Positions 25,932 to 34,904 are shown, numbered from the stretch's first letter. The stretch: 64,000 nt of DNA from JBFHRE01 sp041746105 (GCA_041746105.1 JBGTHP010000017.1:186001-250000); one strand, 5' to 3'. The notes: generated by a model from the letters alone, not told the origin. Translations and numbers: made by a program.

Positions 25932-26186
25932 TTGTCCAATCAATTGACCGACCCTGAAAGGCGTGCGCTTCACGACCCCCTTTGGTTGAGGCGTTCCTAC
26001 CGGCGTTGTCTGTGGGACGGCGGAGCAACAGCTGACACCGCCGAGTTGTGCAGCGCCGAGTGTGCCGAAGCGCTGGCCGGTTGGGAAACCTGGGTCGTCA
26101 CCTTCGACGAAGAACGGCACATCGTCGAGGCCGGTACCGCCGATGACGCCTTGATGCCGTTTGATGCGACAATCCGCCGATCGTGA
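25932..26186 (+). CDS. Small hypothetical protein with clustered cysteines
   Basis: An 84-aa protein, not recognised. It is hydrophilic, with three cysteines: one in RRCLWDGG and a pair in LCSAECAEAL (Cys-X3-Cys). A tryptophan-rich centre (GWETWVVTFDEE) follows. The start is a TTG at 25932 (a second TTG is at 25944). It lies 9 nt after hisIE and overlaps the following TlpA gene by 4 nt (GTGA), which supports real translation and an operon with the redox pair downstream. Metal binding through the cysteines is only a guess. Confidence 0.55.
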   Translation: MSNQLTDPERRALHDPLWLRRSYRRCLWDGGATADTAELCSAECAEALAGWETWVVTFDEERHIVEAGTADDALMPFDATIRRS

Positions 26187-26653
26187 GAAAATACCTTGTG
26201 GCGTTGACACTGCTCCTCGGCGCATGTGCACCGGCCGCCTCGAGCCAAGGACAGGGAGAGATCCTCCCCGATCTCGACCTCTCTGCCTTCGACCGAACCA
26301 TCCAACAGAGTGGTCGTCCCACTGTTGTGAATCTGTGGGCGTCGTGGTGTCTTCCCTGCCGTTCGGAGACTCCACTCTTGGTCGAGGCGCACAGGATCTA
26401 CGGCGCCGACATCGACTTTGTCGGAATCGACGTGCAGGACGATCAGGTCTCGGCCCAGGCTTTTGTCGCCGAATTCGGCGTTTTGTATCCGAACTACTTT
26501 GATCCCGCAGCCGCCTACCGGGTCGCGAACGGGGGCACCGGAGTACCCATCACCTACTTCTTCGCCCGAAACGGAACCCTGTTCGACACCCACGTCGGCG
26601 TCCTCACAGAACAACAGCTGGCTCTCGCGCTCGACGAGTTGCTGGCGAATTGA
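26183..26653 (+). CDS. TlpA-like thioredoxin-fold lipoprotein
   Basis: A 156-aa protein. The signal peptide ends in LLLGAC (lipidated Cys15). The thioredoxin domain has the redox motif ASWCLPCRSETP (Cys56 and Cys59) and the cis-proline in GTGVPITYFF. It is expected to act outside the membrane as a thiol-disulfide reductant or isomerase. It is coupled to the cysteine-containing small protein upstream and, through TGATG, to an Lgt-like protein downstream. Confidence 0.88.
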   Translation: MRKYLVALTLLLGACAPAASSQGQGEILPDLDLSAFDRTIQQSGRPTVVNLWASWCLPCRSETPLLVEAHRIYGADIDFVGIDVQDDQVSAQAFVAEFGVLYPNYFDPAAAYRVANGGTGVPITYFFARNGTLFDTHVGVLTEQQLALALDELLAN

Positions 26654-27300
26654 TGGAATTCACTCTGCTGTTTGCTGCGCTGACGGCGGCCGCCTTCGGC
26701 CGTCTCGCATTGATCCAGGTCCCTCAGGCTGCCAGGCGCCGGGTTTCCGACCTGGCGCTGGGTGCTGCAATGTCTGGGTTGGTGGTCGGAAGAATCGGCG
26801 CAATGATTTCTGACGGGGTCAATCCACTCACCAATCTCGGGACAATGGCAATAATCCGCGCCGGGGTCGACACCGGATTCGCCTCGCTCGCAGCTCTTGC
26901 CTTTGTGGTGTGGTCGGCGCGGCGTCAACTCGTTCTGCTCGACGGGCTGGCGCCGGTCGCACTCGCCTCGTTGGGTGGATGGCACGCCGGATGTCTCTGG
27001 CGGGGAACATGCCTGGGAACGGCGTCAGAACTTCCCTGGGCATTCGCGCAGGCCAACAGTGCGGTTACCCGCCACCCGGTCGAGATCTACGCCGCGATTG
27101 GATTTGTCCTGGCGGCGCTGGTTTTGGCCAAGGTCCAGTTCAAGCCAGGTGTCTCCACCGGGGTCGGGCTCGCGGCGGCCGCCGCCATTCGACTGCTGAC
27201 CGAACCCATGCGGCCCTCGATTTCTGGTGGCCCAATTGGTTGGTATTGGGCGGCACTGTTGCTGGCGGTTGGAGCCACCCTTTTCGCCCTTCGACGCTGA
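26653..27300 (+). CDS. Lgt-like (prolipoprotein diacylglyceryl transferase family) membrane protein
   Basis: A 215-aa protein with about six transmembrane segments. GGWHAGCLWRGTCLGTASELPWAFAQ followed by AVTRHPVEIYAAIGFVLAAL resembles the central and second conserved regions of Lgt (GG-H and the R-HP-x-x-YE motif), but the canonical Lgt signature is not intact and the protein is shorter than Lgt (260-300 aa). It may be a divergent paralogue rather than the housekeeping enzyme. Pairing with a TlpA lipoprotein suggests a redox or membrane-thiol role. The function is not proven. Confidence 0.65.
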   Translation: MEFTLLFAALTAAAFGRLALIQVPQAARRRVSDLALGAAMSGLVVGRIGAMISDGVNPLTNLGTMAIIRAGVDTGFASLAALAFVVWSARRQLVLLDGLAPVALASLGGWHAGCLWRGTCLGTASELPWAFAQANSAVTRHPVEIYAAIGFVLAALVLAKVQFKPGVSTGVGLAAAAAIRLLTEPMRPSISGGPIGWYWAALLLAVGATLFALRR

Positions 27301-28452
27301 TCACAGTTCGATGAGGACCCTGGCCCCGGGACCGTCCTCGATCGAAATCCGCCCTCCACCAGCCTCCACCAGCGCCTTGGCGATCGACAAACCCAAACCC
27401 GAGCCGCTACTGCTGCGCGCCGGTTCGGCCCTGGTGAATCTTTCGAAAGCGATTTCTTTGAAGTCATCGGGGAACCCGGGACCGGAATCCACGACTCTGA
27501 CAACACCCGGCAACACCTCGACCGAAACCACCGAATTGGAGGGAGCATGCCTAATCGCGTTTTCCACAAGGTTCCGCAAGATCCTGGTGTAGGCGGCCGG
27601 ATCCACCGCCGCCTGAACCCTGCCGGATGCCACCACTTCGAGCCCGACCGATCGGGCGCGAGCGAGCGGCATCAGAGAATCAACCGCATCATCGGCGAGT
27701 TCGGTCATGTCCACGGGTTCCGGTCGGGAAACGTAGGTTCCAGAGTCGAGGCTCGCGAGCATCGTGAGATCCTCGACGAGGGTCGCCAAATGGGTAACGT
27801 CACGGCCGATTCCTTCTAGATATCGCGCCGGATCCGGTGCCAGTCCGTCTTCGATGGCCTCTACCGCCGCCCTGATCGAGGCCAGCGGCGTTCGCAGATC
27901 ATGACCGATCGACTGAAACATAAAGCGACGTTCATTCTCCGTTGCCTCCAGGCGCGCCGCCATCTCGTCGAATGCCGATGCGAGCCTCCCCACTTCGTCT
28001 CTGCGCTGCACACCGGAACGGGACTGCAACCTGCCTGCGGCCACTGCGTCCGCCGCTGTCGCCACCCGCCCGATATCGGCGACGAGGCTGGAGGAGACGC
28101 TGAAGGCGGCAGCGACCCCGAGCCCAACACCCAACCCGAGGGCGACGAGCACGAGGTTGCGATCATGCTCAGAAAGAAACATCGATCCAGCCGCAAAAAG
28201 GACCGCGATCGTGGATGCGAGGACCGAGGACACCGCAACCAGACTCACCGACGCCGACACCGAGCCAAGGCGGTTCGCCAACCTGGTGCCGCACCAATAC
28301 AGAAACACGGTGATGGCGCCGGCCCCAGCAAAAATCGCAGTCAGGACGGCCCGATCCCGCCCCGTCGGATCCATCAACGCTTCGGCTGCCACCAGACCGA
28401 GGGCCACCACCCCGATCACCGATATCAGCAGCCGCGATTGAACCCCGGTCAC
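27301..28452 (-). CDS. Sensor histidine kinase
   Basis: A 383-aa membrane kinase. The N-terminal part has about four transmembrane helices (residues 5-120), followed by a HAMP domain (LVADIGRVATAADAVAAGRLQSR) and a HisKA dimer (QSIGHDLRTPLASIRAAVEAI, phospho-accepting histidine). The ATPase domain shows NLVENAIRHAPSN (N box), VVDSGPGFPDDFKE (G1) and GSGLGLSIAKALVEAGGG (G2). The GTG at 28452 overlaps the response regulator stop by 4 nt, so the pair is an operon. The stimulus is unknown. Confidence 0.92.
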   Translation of the reverse strand: MTGVQSRLLISVIGVVALGLVAAEALMDPTGRDRAVLTAIFAGAGAITVFLYWCGTRLANRLGSVSASVSLVAVSSVLASTIAVLFAAGSMFLSEHDRNLVLVALGLGVGLGVAAAFSVSSSLVADIGRVATAADAVAAGRLQSRSGVQRRDEVGRLASAFDEMAARLEATENERRFMFQSIGHDLRTPLASIRAAVEAIEDGLAPDPARYLEGIGRDVTHLATLVEDLTMLASLDSGTYVSRPEPVDMTELADDAVDSLMPLARARSVGLEVVASGRVQAAVDPAAYTRILRNLVENAIRHAPSNSVVSVEVLPGVVRVVDSGPGFPDDFKEIAFERFTRAEPARSSSGSGLGLSIAKALVEAGGGRISIEDGPGARVLIEL

Positions 28453-29132
28453 GGCTCGAACCTGTAGCCGATCCCCCACACCGTCTCGATCCAGCGGGGC
28501 TGGGCGGGGTCATCCTCGATCTTGTTTCTGATCCGTCGAACGTGCACCGTGACCGTGGCCGGATCTTGCCATTCGGTTGATGAGTCCCAGACCTCCCTGA
28601 GGAGGTCATTGCGGCTGAACGCCTTTCCAGGATTTGAGGCAAGGAACGCAAGTAATTCGAACTCCTTGCTCGCGAGTTCGACCCCTTCTCCTGCGACGGT
28701 CACCCGCCGAGCCTTGGTGTCGATGACCAGCGGCCCGCATTCGATGAGGGGCTGCAATACCAACGGGTTGGAGCGACGCATCACCGAGCGCACCCGCGCC
28801 ACCAACTCTCTAGGAGAAAACGGCTTGACGACATAGTCGTCGCTGCCCAATTCCAGGCCGAGAACTCTTTCATCCTCACCGGCCCTGGCGGTGAGCATGA
28901 TCACAGGGATTTGCGATTCTCGTCTCATCTCCGCCAGCAGATCGAACCCGGACGCGCCGGGAAACATAACGTCGAGGATCACCAGATCCGGCTCGGCGGT
29001 CGCCAGATGGTGGCGGGCGCTTTCGGCGTCCGCCGCCTGAACAACCCGAAACCCTTCGCGTTCGAGATAGTTCGCCACCACCTCGCGAACCCTCGGCTCG
29101 TCGTCGACCACCAGGACACATTGAGCTCTCAT
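28449..29132 (-). CDS. OmpR-family response regulator
   Basis: A 227-aa regulator. The receiver domain (residues about 4-115) starts VLVVDDEPRVREVVANYL with the acidic pair; the phospho-acceptor aspartate is in LVILDVMFPG and the conserved lysine in DYVVKPFSPREL. The C-terminal winged helix (about 130-227) has the OmpR pattern LASKEFELLAFLASNPGKAFSRNDLLREVW and RRIRNKIE. The ATG at 29132 starts the receiver directly; a longer reading frame would add a non-homologous leader. It is divergent from ccmA. Confidence 0.92.
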   Translation of the reverse strand: MRAQCVLVVDDEPRVREVVANYLEREGFRVVQAADAESARHHLATAEPDLVILDVMFPGASGFDLLAEMRRESQIPVIMLTARAGEDERVLGLELGSDDYVVKPFSPRELVARVRSVMRRSNPLVLQPLIECGPLVIDTKARRVTVAGEGVELASKEFELLAFLASNPGKAFSRNDLLREVWDSSTEWQDPATVTVHVRRIRNKIEDDPAQPRWIETVWGIGYRFEP

Positions 29133-29188
29133 TGGCGCCACATGGTACGTCCAACGTTGGGCAAACCTTGGGTCCAGGCTCCGGCTTC

Positions 29189-29201
29189 TAGCATTCACCC
29201 A
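29189..29201 (+). promoter_or_regulatory. -10 element before the ccm operon
   Basis: TAGCAT at 29189-29194 lies exactly 6 nt before the ccmA ATG at 29201, the same hexamer and spacing seen before leuB. It predicts a leaderless operon transcript. A -35 is not clear (TTGGGT at 29168 gives a 15-nt spacer). Confidence 0.45.
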
Positions 29202-29836
29202 TGCCAATTCTCGCTCTCACCGGGATCTCGGTCCATATCGGCTCACTTCCGATCCTGGCCGGGATCGACCTGGAACTGGCGGCCGGTGAAACCATCGGAC
29301 TCGCCGGGCCCAACGGGTCGGGCAAAACCTCACTGCTGATGGTCATGGCCACATTGTCCCGGCCTACCTCAGGATCAGGTGTGGTGCTGGGAGAGCCCTT
29401 GGATCAACCCTCCATTCGAAAAGTGCGACCGCAGATTGGCCTGTCGGCACACGACCCCGGCCTCTACCCCGAGCTGACCCTGAAGCAGAACTTGAGACTG
29501 TTCGCCACCCTGATCGGACGCTCGCAAGAACAGGCCGACTCGATGTTGAGGCAGGTGGGTTTAGAGGCCGCCAGAGACCGCCGCGCCGATCAGTCCTCGA
29601 ACGGGATGCAACGGCGGGTGGATCTGGCTCGGTTGTTGTTGCTCGAACCGATGCTTCTCCTGCTGGACGAAGCCCACGCCGGCCTCGATTCTCATTCTGA
29701 GATGCTCGTAGACGAGTTGGTGGCCCGAAATCGCAGTCGCGGTGGCGCCGGCGTGGTGGTGTCCCACGATCACGCCCGCCTCCGGGAACGCACCGATCGA
29801 ATCATCATTCTCGACGCCGGCCGAGTTGCGGTATGA
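29201..29836 (+). CDS. ccmA: Cytochrome c maturation ABC transporter ATPase
   Basis: A 211-aa ABC ATPase. Walker A is AGPNGSGKTSLL, the signature region is SNGMQRRVDLAR (a variant of the CcmA SxGQ signature) and Walker B is MLLLLDEAHAGLD. It is CcmA because it leads a complete ccmABCDEFHIG cluster. With CcmB, C and D it forms the complex that releases holo-CcmE, using ATP. The 4-nt overlap with ccmB confirms coupling. Confidence 0.92.
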   Translation: MPILALTGISVHIGSLPILAGIDLELAAGETIGLAGPNGSGKTSLLMVMATLSRPTSGSGVVLGEPLDQPSIRKVRPQIGLSAHDPGLYPELTLKQNLRLFATLIGRSQEQADSMLRQVGLEAARDRRADQSSNGMQRRVDLARLLLLEPMLLLLDEAHAGLDSHSEMLVDELVARNRSRGGAGVVVSHDHARLRERTDRIIILDAGRVAV

Positions 29837-30507
29837 GCAGATTCTGGACCCATGCGTCCGCCATCGCCCGCCGCGATCTGACCATCGAAGGTCGCTCTGG
29901 AGAGGTCCTATCCGTCGTCCTACCATTCGCGGCGGTTGCGGTGTTTGTGGTTCCATTGTCGATCGACACGCTCTTTGTCGATCTTCGCTCCCTCGCCTTT
30001 CCCGTCTACTGGCTGGTCTCGCTGCTGTTTGGGATGCAGGTCGCCCTCCGTCAGACCGGGACAGAGACGATCAATCAAAGACGTCAGCTGGCGCTGGCAG
30101 GCGTCGACCCGCTCAGCCGGTTTGTGGGCCGTTCGCTTGCGGCCGCAGCACTGATCTTTTCTGTCACTCTTTTCACGCTCCCGATGGTCATCCTCTTCTA
30201 CGACCCTGAACCCAAACCTCCGTTGGCCGCAACGGTGGTCGTCATACTCACGTTCGCCACCGGTTTGTCGTTGTTGTCCACCCTGGCCGGGGACGTGACT
30301 GTCGGGCTCAGGACCCGCTCCGCTCTGGCGCCGCTGATAGTGGCGCCCTTGGCGGTGCCTCTAATAATCGGTGGGTCGCGCGCGACGGAGGAGCTAGCTC
30401 GTGGGCGAAGTAGCCTTACCTGGATCGGGTTGCTGATCATCGTCGATTTGGCATTGGCCATGGTGGCGGTGCTGGCGGCCCGTCCCATGGAAGAAGCAAC
30501 TCTGTAG
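29833..30507 (+). CDS. ccmB: Cytochrome c maturation membrane protein CcmB
   Basis: A 224-aa protein with six predicted transmembrane helices. It contains FAAVAVFVVPL and LRSLAFPVYWLVSLLFGMQVALRQTGTETINQ, matching the conserved CcmB region, and a C-terminal cluster of basic and small residues. It is the membrane partner of CcmA. The start overlaps the ccmA stop. Confidence 0.9.
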   Translation: MSRFWTHASAIARRDLTIEGRSGEVLSVVLPFAAVAVFVVPLSIDTLFVDLRSLAFPVYWLVSLLFGMQVALRQTGTETINQRRQLALAGVDPLSRFVGRSLAAAALIFSVTLFTLPMVILFYDPEPKPPLAATVVVILTFATGLSLLSTLAGDVTVGLRTRSALAPLIVAPLAVPLIIGGSRATEELARGRSSLTWIGLLIIVDLALAMVAVLAARPMEEATL

Positions 30508-30514
30508 GGACCAA

Positions 30515-31216
30515 ATGCGACGCTCTATTCTGCCGTTACTCGCCCTGGCGACGGCCGGGATCGGTTTCTGGTTGGCATCGACAACGGCGCCCGACGCAGT
30601 CCAGGGCGACTATGCCCGGATCTTTCACGTCCATGTCCCATCGTCATGGATCGCTTTCGTCGCCTTCGGGATCACGGCCTTCGGGTCGCTGATGTGGCTT
30701 TGGCGGAGACACCAGCGTTGGGATCGTCTTGCCGCTGGGTCCGCGGAGATCGGGGTGATTTTCACCGCAGCCTCTCTGCTTACCGGCGCGCTGTGGGGCA
30801 AGCCGGTTTGGGGGACATTCTGGGATTGGGGAGACGCCAGGTTGGCTTCCACCGCCCTGATGTTCTTCGTATATCTCGGCTATCTGGCGCTCCGACGCGC
30901 GACGCTCGATCCCGTTGCCCGCGCCAAGCGGTCGGCCGTGCTCGGGATGGTGGCCGTGGTCCAGGTGCCGCTTGTGTACTTTTCTGTGAATCTCTGGCGT
31001 TCGCTCCATCAAACCCAAACCATTCGACCTGATGGAGCATCAATGGGTTCGGAGATGATCAGAGCGTTTCTGGTCAATCTTCTTGCATTCAACGTCGTCT
31101 ACGTTGCACTTTTGGTCAGCCGGGTCAGACTGGCCAAGGAGTGGGAGCGGCGAGATGCTCGCGAGATGGCAACGGCCGGCGCCGCCGTGACCGCCCCTCG
31201 ACTGGAGCCGACATGA
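30515..31216 (+). CDS. ccmC: Heme exporter/delivery protein CcmC
   Basis: A 233-aa membrane protein with six transmembrane helices. The CcmC tryptophan-rich signature is present: LWGKPVWGTFWDWGDARL (WGxxWxWD type), with the conserved histidine in ARIFHVHVPSSWIAF and another in RSLHQTQTIRPDG. It binds heme and loads it onto CcmE. It follows ccmB by 7 nt and overlaps ccmD by 4 nt. Confidence 0.93.
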   Translation: MRRSILPLLALATAGIGFWLASTTAPDAVQGDYARIFHVHVPSSWIAFVAFGITAFGSLMWLWRRHQRWDRLAAGSAEIGVIFTAASLLTGALWGKPVWGTFWDWGDARLASTALMFFVYLGYLALRRATLDPVARAKRSAVLGMVAVVQVPLVYFSVNLWRSLHQTQTIRPDGASMGSEMIRAFLVNLLAFNVVYVALLVSRVRLAKEWERRDAREMATAGAAVTAPRLEPT

Positions 31217-31317
31217 CGGAACCATTTGTCCTCGTCGCGTACGGCGCGACCTACGGCCTCATCGTTGCCTACTCGGTCTTCCTGGTCCTGGCCCACCGGC
31301 GAGCCCGCAAGAGATGA
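31213..31317 (+). CDS. ccmD: Small heme-export protein CcmD
   Basis: A 34-aa single-pass membrane peptide (one helix, about residues 5-27, then a basic tail HRRARKR). Its ATG overlaps the ccmC stop and its stop overlaps the ccmE start, both by 4 nt, so it is fully embedded in the operon. Length, one-helix topology and basic C-terminus fit CcmD, which couples holo-CcmE release to CcmABC. It is short enough to be missed by many gene callers. Confidence 0.82.
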   Translation: MTEPFVLVAYGATYGLIVAYSVFLVLAHRRARKR

Positions 31318-31721
31318 TCGGTCGCAAGACGTTTCTGGTGGTGGCCGCCGTAGGGATTTTGGTCAGTGGTTACATGATTGTTCGTTCACTCAACGACAAC
31401 CTCGTCTATTACTTGTTCCCCAACGAGGCCGTCGCACAGAAAGAGTCTTTCCCTGACGGAACGCCGTTCCGGTTGGCCGGATCCGTCGTACCAGGGAGCA
31501 TCGAATTCGACGGTTCGGATTCGACGTTCTCTGTGACGGATGGGTCGGCGACTGTAGAGGTTCGTCTGATCAGGACCCCGCCTCCGCTGTTTGGCGAGGA
31601 TGTCAGAGTGCTCTTGCCGGGTAGTTGGCAAAACGGAATATTTGTAGCAACCGAGGCCTTGGTCCAGCACGACGAGAACTACACCACTCCAGAAGAGGGC
31701 AATTTCGAGGAGTCGGGCTGA
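31314..31721 (+). CDS. ccmE: Heme chaperone CcmE
   Basis: A 135-aa membrane-anchored protein: one N-terminal transmembrane helix (about residues 6-25), then the beta-barrel domain (RLAGSVVPGSIEF, and VRLLPGSWQ-type strand). The heme-attachment motif is LVQHDENYTTPEE with His119 and Tyr123, the HxxxY type that binds heme covalently. This confirms a System I pathway. Confidence 0.95.
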   Translation: MIGRKTFLVVAAVGILVSGYMIVRSLNDNLVYYLFPNEAVAQKESFPDGTPFRLAGSVVPGSIEFDGSDSTFSVTDGSATVEVRLIRTPPPLFGEDVRVLLPGSWQNGIFVATEALVQHDENYTTPEEGNFEESG

Positions 31722-31722
31722 C

Positions 31723-33732
31723 GTGTTCTCTTTCTTGGGGTTGGTCGCTGTTCTCACCGCATTGGCCGGGGCCGGACTGCTCGTCGTGCAGGCAACACAG
31801 GTGGCTCGAGGCAAAAAGGCCGATCTGAGGCGGACCAATCTTCTCTTGCTCGGAGGAGCAGTCTCCGCCATGGTGGTTCTGGAGCTTGCCATCCTTTCCA
31901 ACGACTTCACGGTGCGTTATGTGGCAGATCACCATTCGGTGACGACACCATTCCCCTACAACGTCGCCACCGGTTGGGCGGCGCTGGAAGGCTCAATCGT
32001 GCTCTGGGGTCTGATTCTCGCCGTGTACACATGGCTGTTGGGACGAGCGGTCGCGAGACAGCCCGACCGGCTCGGGGCGGGTGCCCTGACTGTGATGGGG
32101 GTGGTCGCCCTCTTCTTTTTTGGAGTGATGGCCACCATCGCCAACCCTTTCGAAACGTGCACTCTCGCTGCCGCCCGCAGTTGTTTGGAGTCGAGCCCGC
32201 TTCCCTTCGTCACCGCCATGGCTCCGGCCGACGGGTTTGGACCCAACCCTCTTCTCCAGAACCACATTCTGATGGCGATCCATCCTCCGATGTTGTACCT
32301 CGGATTCATCGGTTTGACGGTCCCGTTTGCCTACGGGATGTCGGCCCTGGCATTGGGACTCCCCGGAACTGCCTGGCTGGAACGAAGCAAGCGAGCCACG
32401 GTTGTGGCGTGGTCGTTCCTGAGCCTCGGCATCGTTCTCGGATCCTGGTGGGCCTATGAGGTCCTTTCCTGGGGCGGTTGGTGGGCGTGGGATCCGGTCG
32501 AGAACGCCTCTTTCATGCCGTGGTTGGTCGCCACCGCCTTCCTCCATTCGTCTCTGGTTCAGATCAGAAGGGGAATGCTCCAATCGTGGAACTTCGTCCT
32601 CGTCATCTCGGCTTTTGCCCTCACCATTCTCGGAACATTCCTGACCCGCTCAGGAACAATCGTCTCCGTCCATTCATTCACCCAGTCGCTGATAGGACCT
32701 GCTTTGTTGGGCTTTCTCGCCTTGATCCTGATCGGTTCCTTCACCCTGTTCGCATGGCGAGCGCCGCTCGTGGCCCAGCCGTCGAGACTCGATTCCTTCT
32801 CGAGCAGAGAAGGCGCCTTTCTTCTCAACAACCTTCTCCTCACTGTCTATGCAATCGTCGTTTTGGTTGGGACGATCTACCCGATAATTCTCGAGGCGTT
32901 CACCGGGGATCGCGTGTCGGTGGGGCCGCCGTTCTTCAACCGGCTGACGGCGCCGATTTCATTCGCCCTCCTCCTGGCGATCGGCGTAGGACCGGTGATG
33001 CCTTGGCGTCTGGCACGACCGGAAGTCGTTTGGAAACGGATCCATGGGCCACTCCAGATCGGTCTGGGCACCGGGGCCGCATTCATACTCGGCGGGGTTC
33101 GAAGTGCCTGGGTGGTGGCGGTGGCGATCGCCACGGTTTTTCTCATGTCGGTGATCATCCGACACGCGTTTGTCCAGGCGAACAATGCAGCCAGGGTCAA
33201 GGGCCGATCCGTCAGAGTCGAACTGGCCCGATTGTTCTCGAGGGATCCTGGCTATTGGGGCGGACAGGTCAGTCACATCGGCGTTGCGTTGGTGGCACTG
33301 GGGATCGCGGCCGCGAGCAACTTGTCAGTCAGCACCGAGTTGGCGATGGTTCCCGGCGACGTGGTTCGGTTTGCCGGTTACGAAGTGACCTATCGGTCGC
33401 CATTCCTGGAACAGAAGATCAACAAACAGGTGCAAGGAGCAAGATTGGATGTGGCCAGAGGCGGGGAGTTTGTTGCCACCGCCGATCCACTCATCAGTGT
33501 TTTCTCCAACTCGAGCACTGCGATCGGGACTCCAGCGGTAATCAGTCGGTTTCGCGGTGATCTCTATCTGACCCTTCGGACGATCGGCCCTGAGGGAATC
33601 ACATTGAAACTCGACGCCTCTCCGTTCCAATGGCTGTTGTGGGCAGGTGGGCTCACTGTGGCGGCCGGCGGTTTCGTAGCTTTGAAAGGGAGCCGAGTGG
33701 AGGCACGCTCGGATGTGGCGCTACTTGTCTGA
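31723..33732 (+). CDS. ccmF: Cytochrome c heme lyase CcmF
   Basis: A 669-aa integral membrane protein with about 14-15 helices. The WWD heme-handling motif is SWGGWWAWDPVENASFMPWL (about residues 245-265). Conserved periplasmic histidines flank it (NHILMAIHPPMLYLGF and VSHIGVALVAL). It transfers heme from CcmE to apocytochrome held by CcmH. GTG start 2 nt after the ccmE stop. The C-terminal part overlaps ccmH by 20 nt. Confidence 0.94.
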   Translation: MFSFLGLVAVLTALAGAGLLVVQATQVARGKKADLRRTNLLLLGGAVSAMVVLELAILSNDFTVRYVADHHSVTTPFPYNVATGWAALEGSIVLWGLILAVYTWLLGRAVARQPDRLGAGALTVMGVVALFFFGVMATIANPFETCTLAAARSCLESSPLPFVTAMAPADGFGPNPLLQNHILMAIHPPMLYLGFIGLTVPFAYGMSALALGLPGTAWLERSKRATVVAWSFLSLGIVLGSWWAYEVLSWGGWWAWDPVENASFMPWLVATAFLHSSLVQIRRGMLQSWNFVLVISAFALTILGTFLTRSGTIVSVHSFTQSLIGPALLGFLALILIGSFTLFAWRAPLVAQPSRLDSFSSREGAFLLNNLLLTVYAIVVLVGTIYPIILEAFTGDRVSVGPPFFNRLTAPISFALLLAIGVGPVMPWRLARPEVVWKRIHGPLQIGLGTGAAFILGGVRSAWVVAVAIATVFLMSVIIRHAFVQANNAARVKGRSVRVELARLFSRDPGYWGGQVSHIGVALVALGIAAASNLSVSTELAMVPGDVVRFAGYEVTYRSPFLEQKINKQVQGARLDVARGGEFVATADPLISVFSNSSTAIGTPAVISRFRGDLYLTLRTIGPEGITLKLDASPFQWLLWAGGLTVAAGGFVALKGSRVEARSDVALLV

Positions 33733-34126
33733 GCGGACCATCCGGAAGCTGCGTCTTGTCGTGACGGCCGGCCTCGCTCTCTTCGTGATCATCGCACTGT
33801 CGGTCGCTCCTGAGCCGTCTGAGGATCGCGCCCTCAAAATCGGCGACCAGATTCGGTGTCCGGTCTGTAGCGGGGAGTCGATCGCGGCGTCCCCGAATCA
33901 ACTCGCCCGTGACATGATGCTCAGAGTCCGAGAACTCATTGCCGCCGGATACACCGACGAACAGGTCATCGATGAGGTCATTGCCGGTTACACAGATGCT
34001 CAACGCCTCGATCCAGCCTTTCGACCGGCGACGGCGGCGTTGTGGACGATCCCTGCCCTTGTGCTGACGTTGGGTGCGGTCGCAGGGGCCAGAACCCGGA
34101 GAAGAACGGTCATGACCGATGAGTGA
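33713..34126 (+). CDS. ccmH: Cytochrome c maturation thiol protein CcmH (CcmL type)
   Basis: A 137-aa protein: a membrane helix near residues 16-31, then the short periplasmic domain with IRCPVCSGESIAASPNQLARDM, where Cys49 and Cys52 form the redox pair that reduces apocytochrome thiols. Classic CcmH has LRCLVCQNQSI, so the leucine between the cysteines is replaced by proline here. A second helix closes the C-terminus. The family length is typical (about 130-150 aa). Confidence 0.92.
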   Translation: MWRYLSERTIRKLRLVVTAGLALFVIIALSVAPEPSEDRALKIGDQIRCPVCSGESIAASPNQLARDMMLRVRELIAAGYTDEQVIDEVIAGYTDAQRLDPAFRPATAALWTIPALVLTLGAVAGARTRRRTVMTDE

Positions 34127-34904
34127 CAGAATGGTCTTCGAGGGTCGCCTCCAACAGATCGACCTCGACCTGCGGGAGCTCGCGGCTCAGATGGCAACGG
34201 GCGAGATCGATGAACAAGCCGGTTCTCGTCTCCGCCGCGCCTACTTGGCCGAAAGAGAAACGGTGGCGGCCGGGATTGCCGCCACCTCGATCGAGCCTTC
34301 GGTTCGTTCACCCCGGCGGATGATCCTTGGCGGAACGATCCTGGTGCTGGCCTTGGCGGTATCGGTGGGCGTGGCCGGCACGTTGGTCCAGGAGCGCGAT
34401 GACGGACCCCTACTCGGAGTCACGTCGGACAACTTCGACCTCGACACAGTCACCAATGAACAGATGGAGGCGGTGATCGGAGCGTATGAACAAGATCCGG
34501 CGGTCGCCGACCAGATCCCCAACATGCGTTTCCGGCTGGCAGAGCGGTACTTTGCCGAAGGCGCCTTCGACCAGGCGTTCGATCACTATGACGAGATCAT
34601 TCGTTCCACCCGTGCCGGTGCCGACATAATCGGAGTCTCTCTCACTCGAGTTGCCTGGATGGTTTGGCTGCAACAGGAAGAACCAACACTCGCGCTCGAA
34701 CTCATCGACCGCTCGCTCGATCTGCTGCCGGCGAACCCTGAGGCGCTGTACGTCAAGGGACAGCTGTTGTGGTGCGGTGCCGGGGATGCCGCAGCCGCGA
34801 TCCCGCTTTTCGAAGAGGTCATCGACTCCGGTTCGCTGCCGCCGGAGGTAATGGAGCAGATTCAATCCGATCTCGCAGCGGCATCCGCCGGCGAGTCCTG
34901 CTGA
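34119..34904 (+). CDS. ccmI: Cytochrome c maturation TPR protein, CcmI-like
   Basis: A 261-aa protein. The N-terminal cytoplasmic segment (RLQQIDLDLRELAAQMATGEIDEQAGSRLRRAYLAERE) is similar to the CcmI leucine-zipper-like region, followed by one transmembrane helix (about residues 67-90) and an extracytoplasmic TPR domain (YFAEGAFDQAFDHYDEIIR, LDLLPANPEALYVKGQLLW). CcmI binds apocytochrome C-termini. It overlaps ccmH by 8 nt and ccmG by 1 nt. Confidence 0.82.
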   Translation: MSDRMVFEGRLQQIDLDLRELAAQMATGEIDEQAGSRLRRAYLAERETVAAGIAATSIEPSVRSPRRMILGGTILVLALAVSVGVAGTLVQERDDGPLLGVTSDNFDLDTVTNEQMEAVIGAYEQDPAVADQIPNMRFRLAERYFAEGAFDQAFDHYDEIIRSTRAGADIIGVSLTRVAWMVWLQQEEPTLALELIDRSLDLLPANPEALYVKGQLLWCGAGDAAAAIPLFEEVIDSGSLPPEVMEQIQSDLAAASAGESC

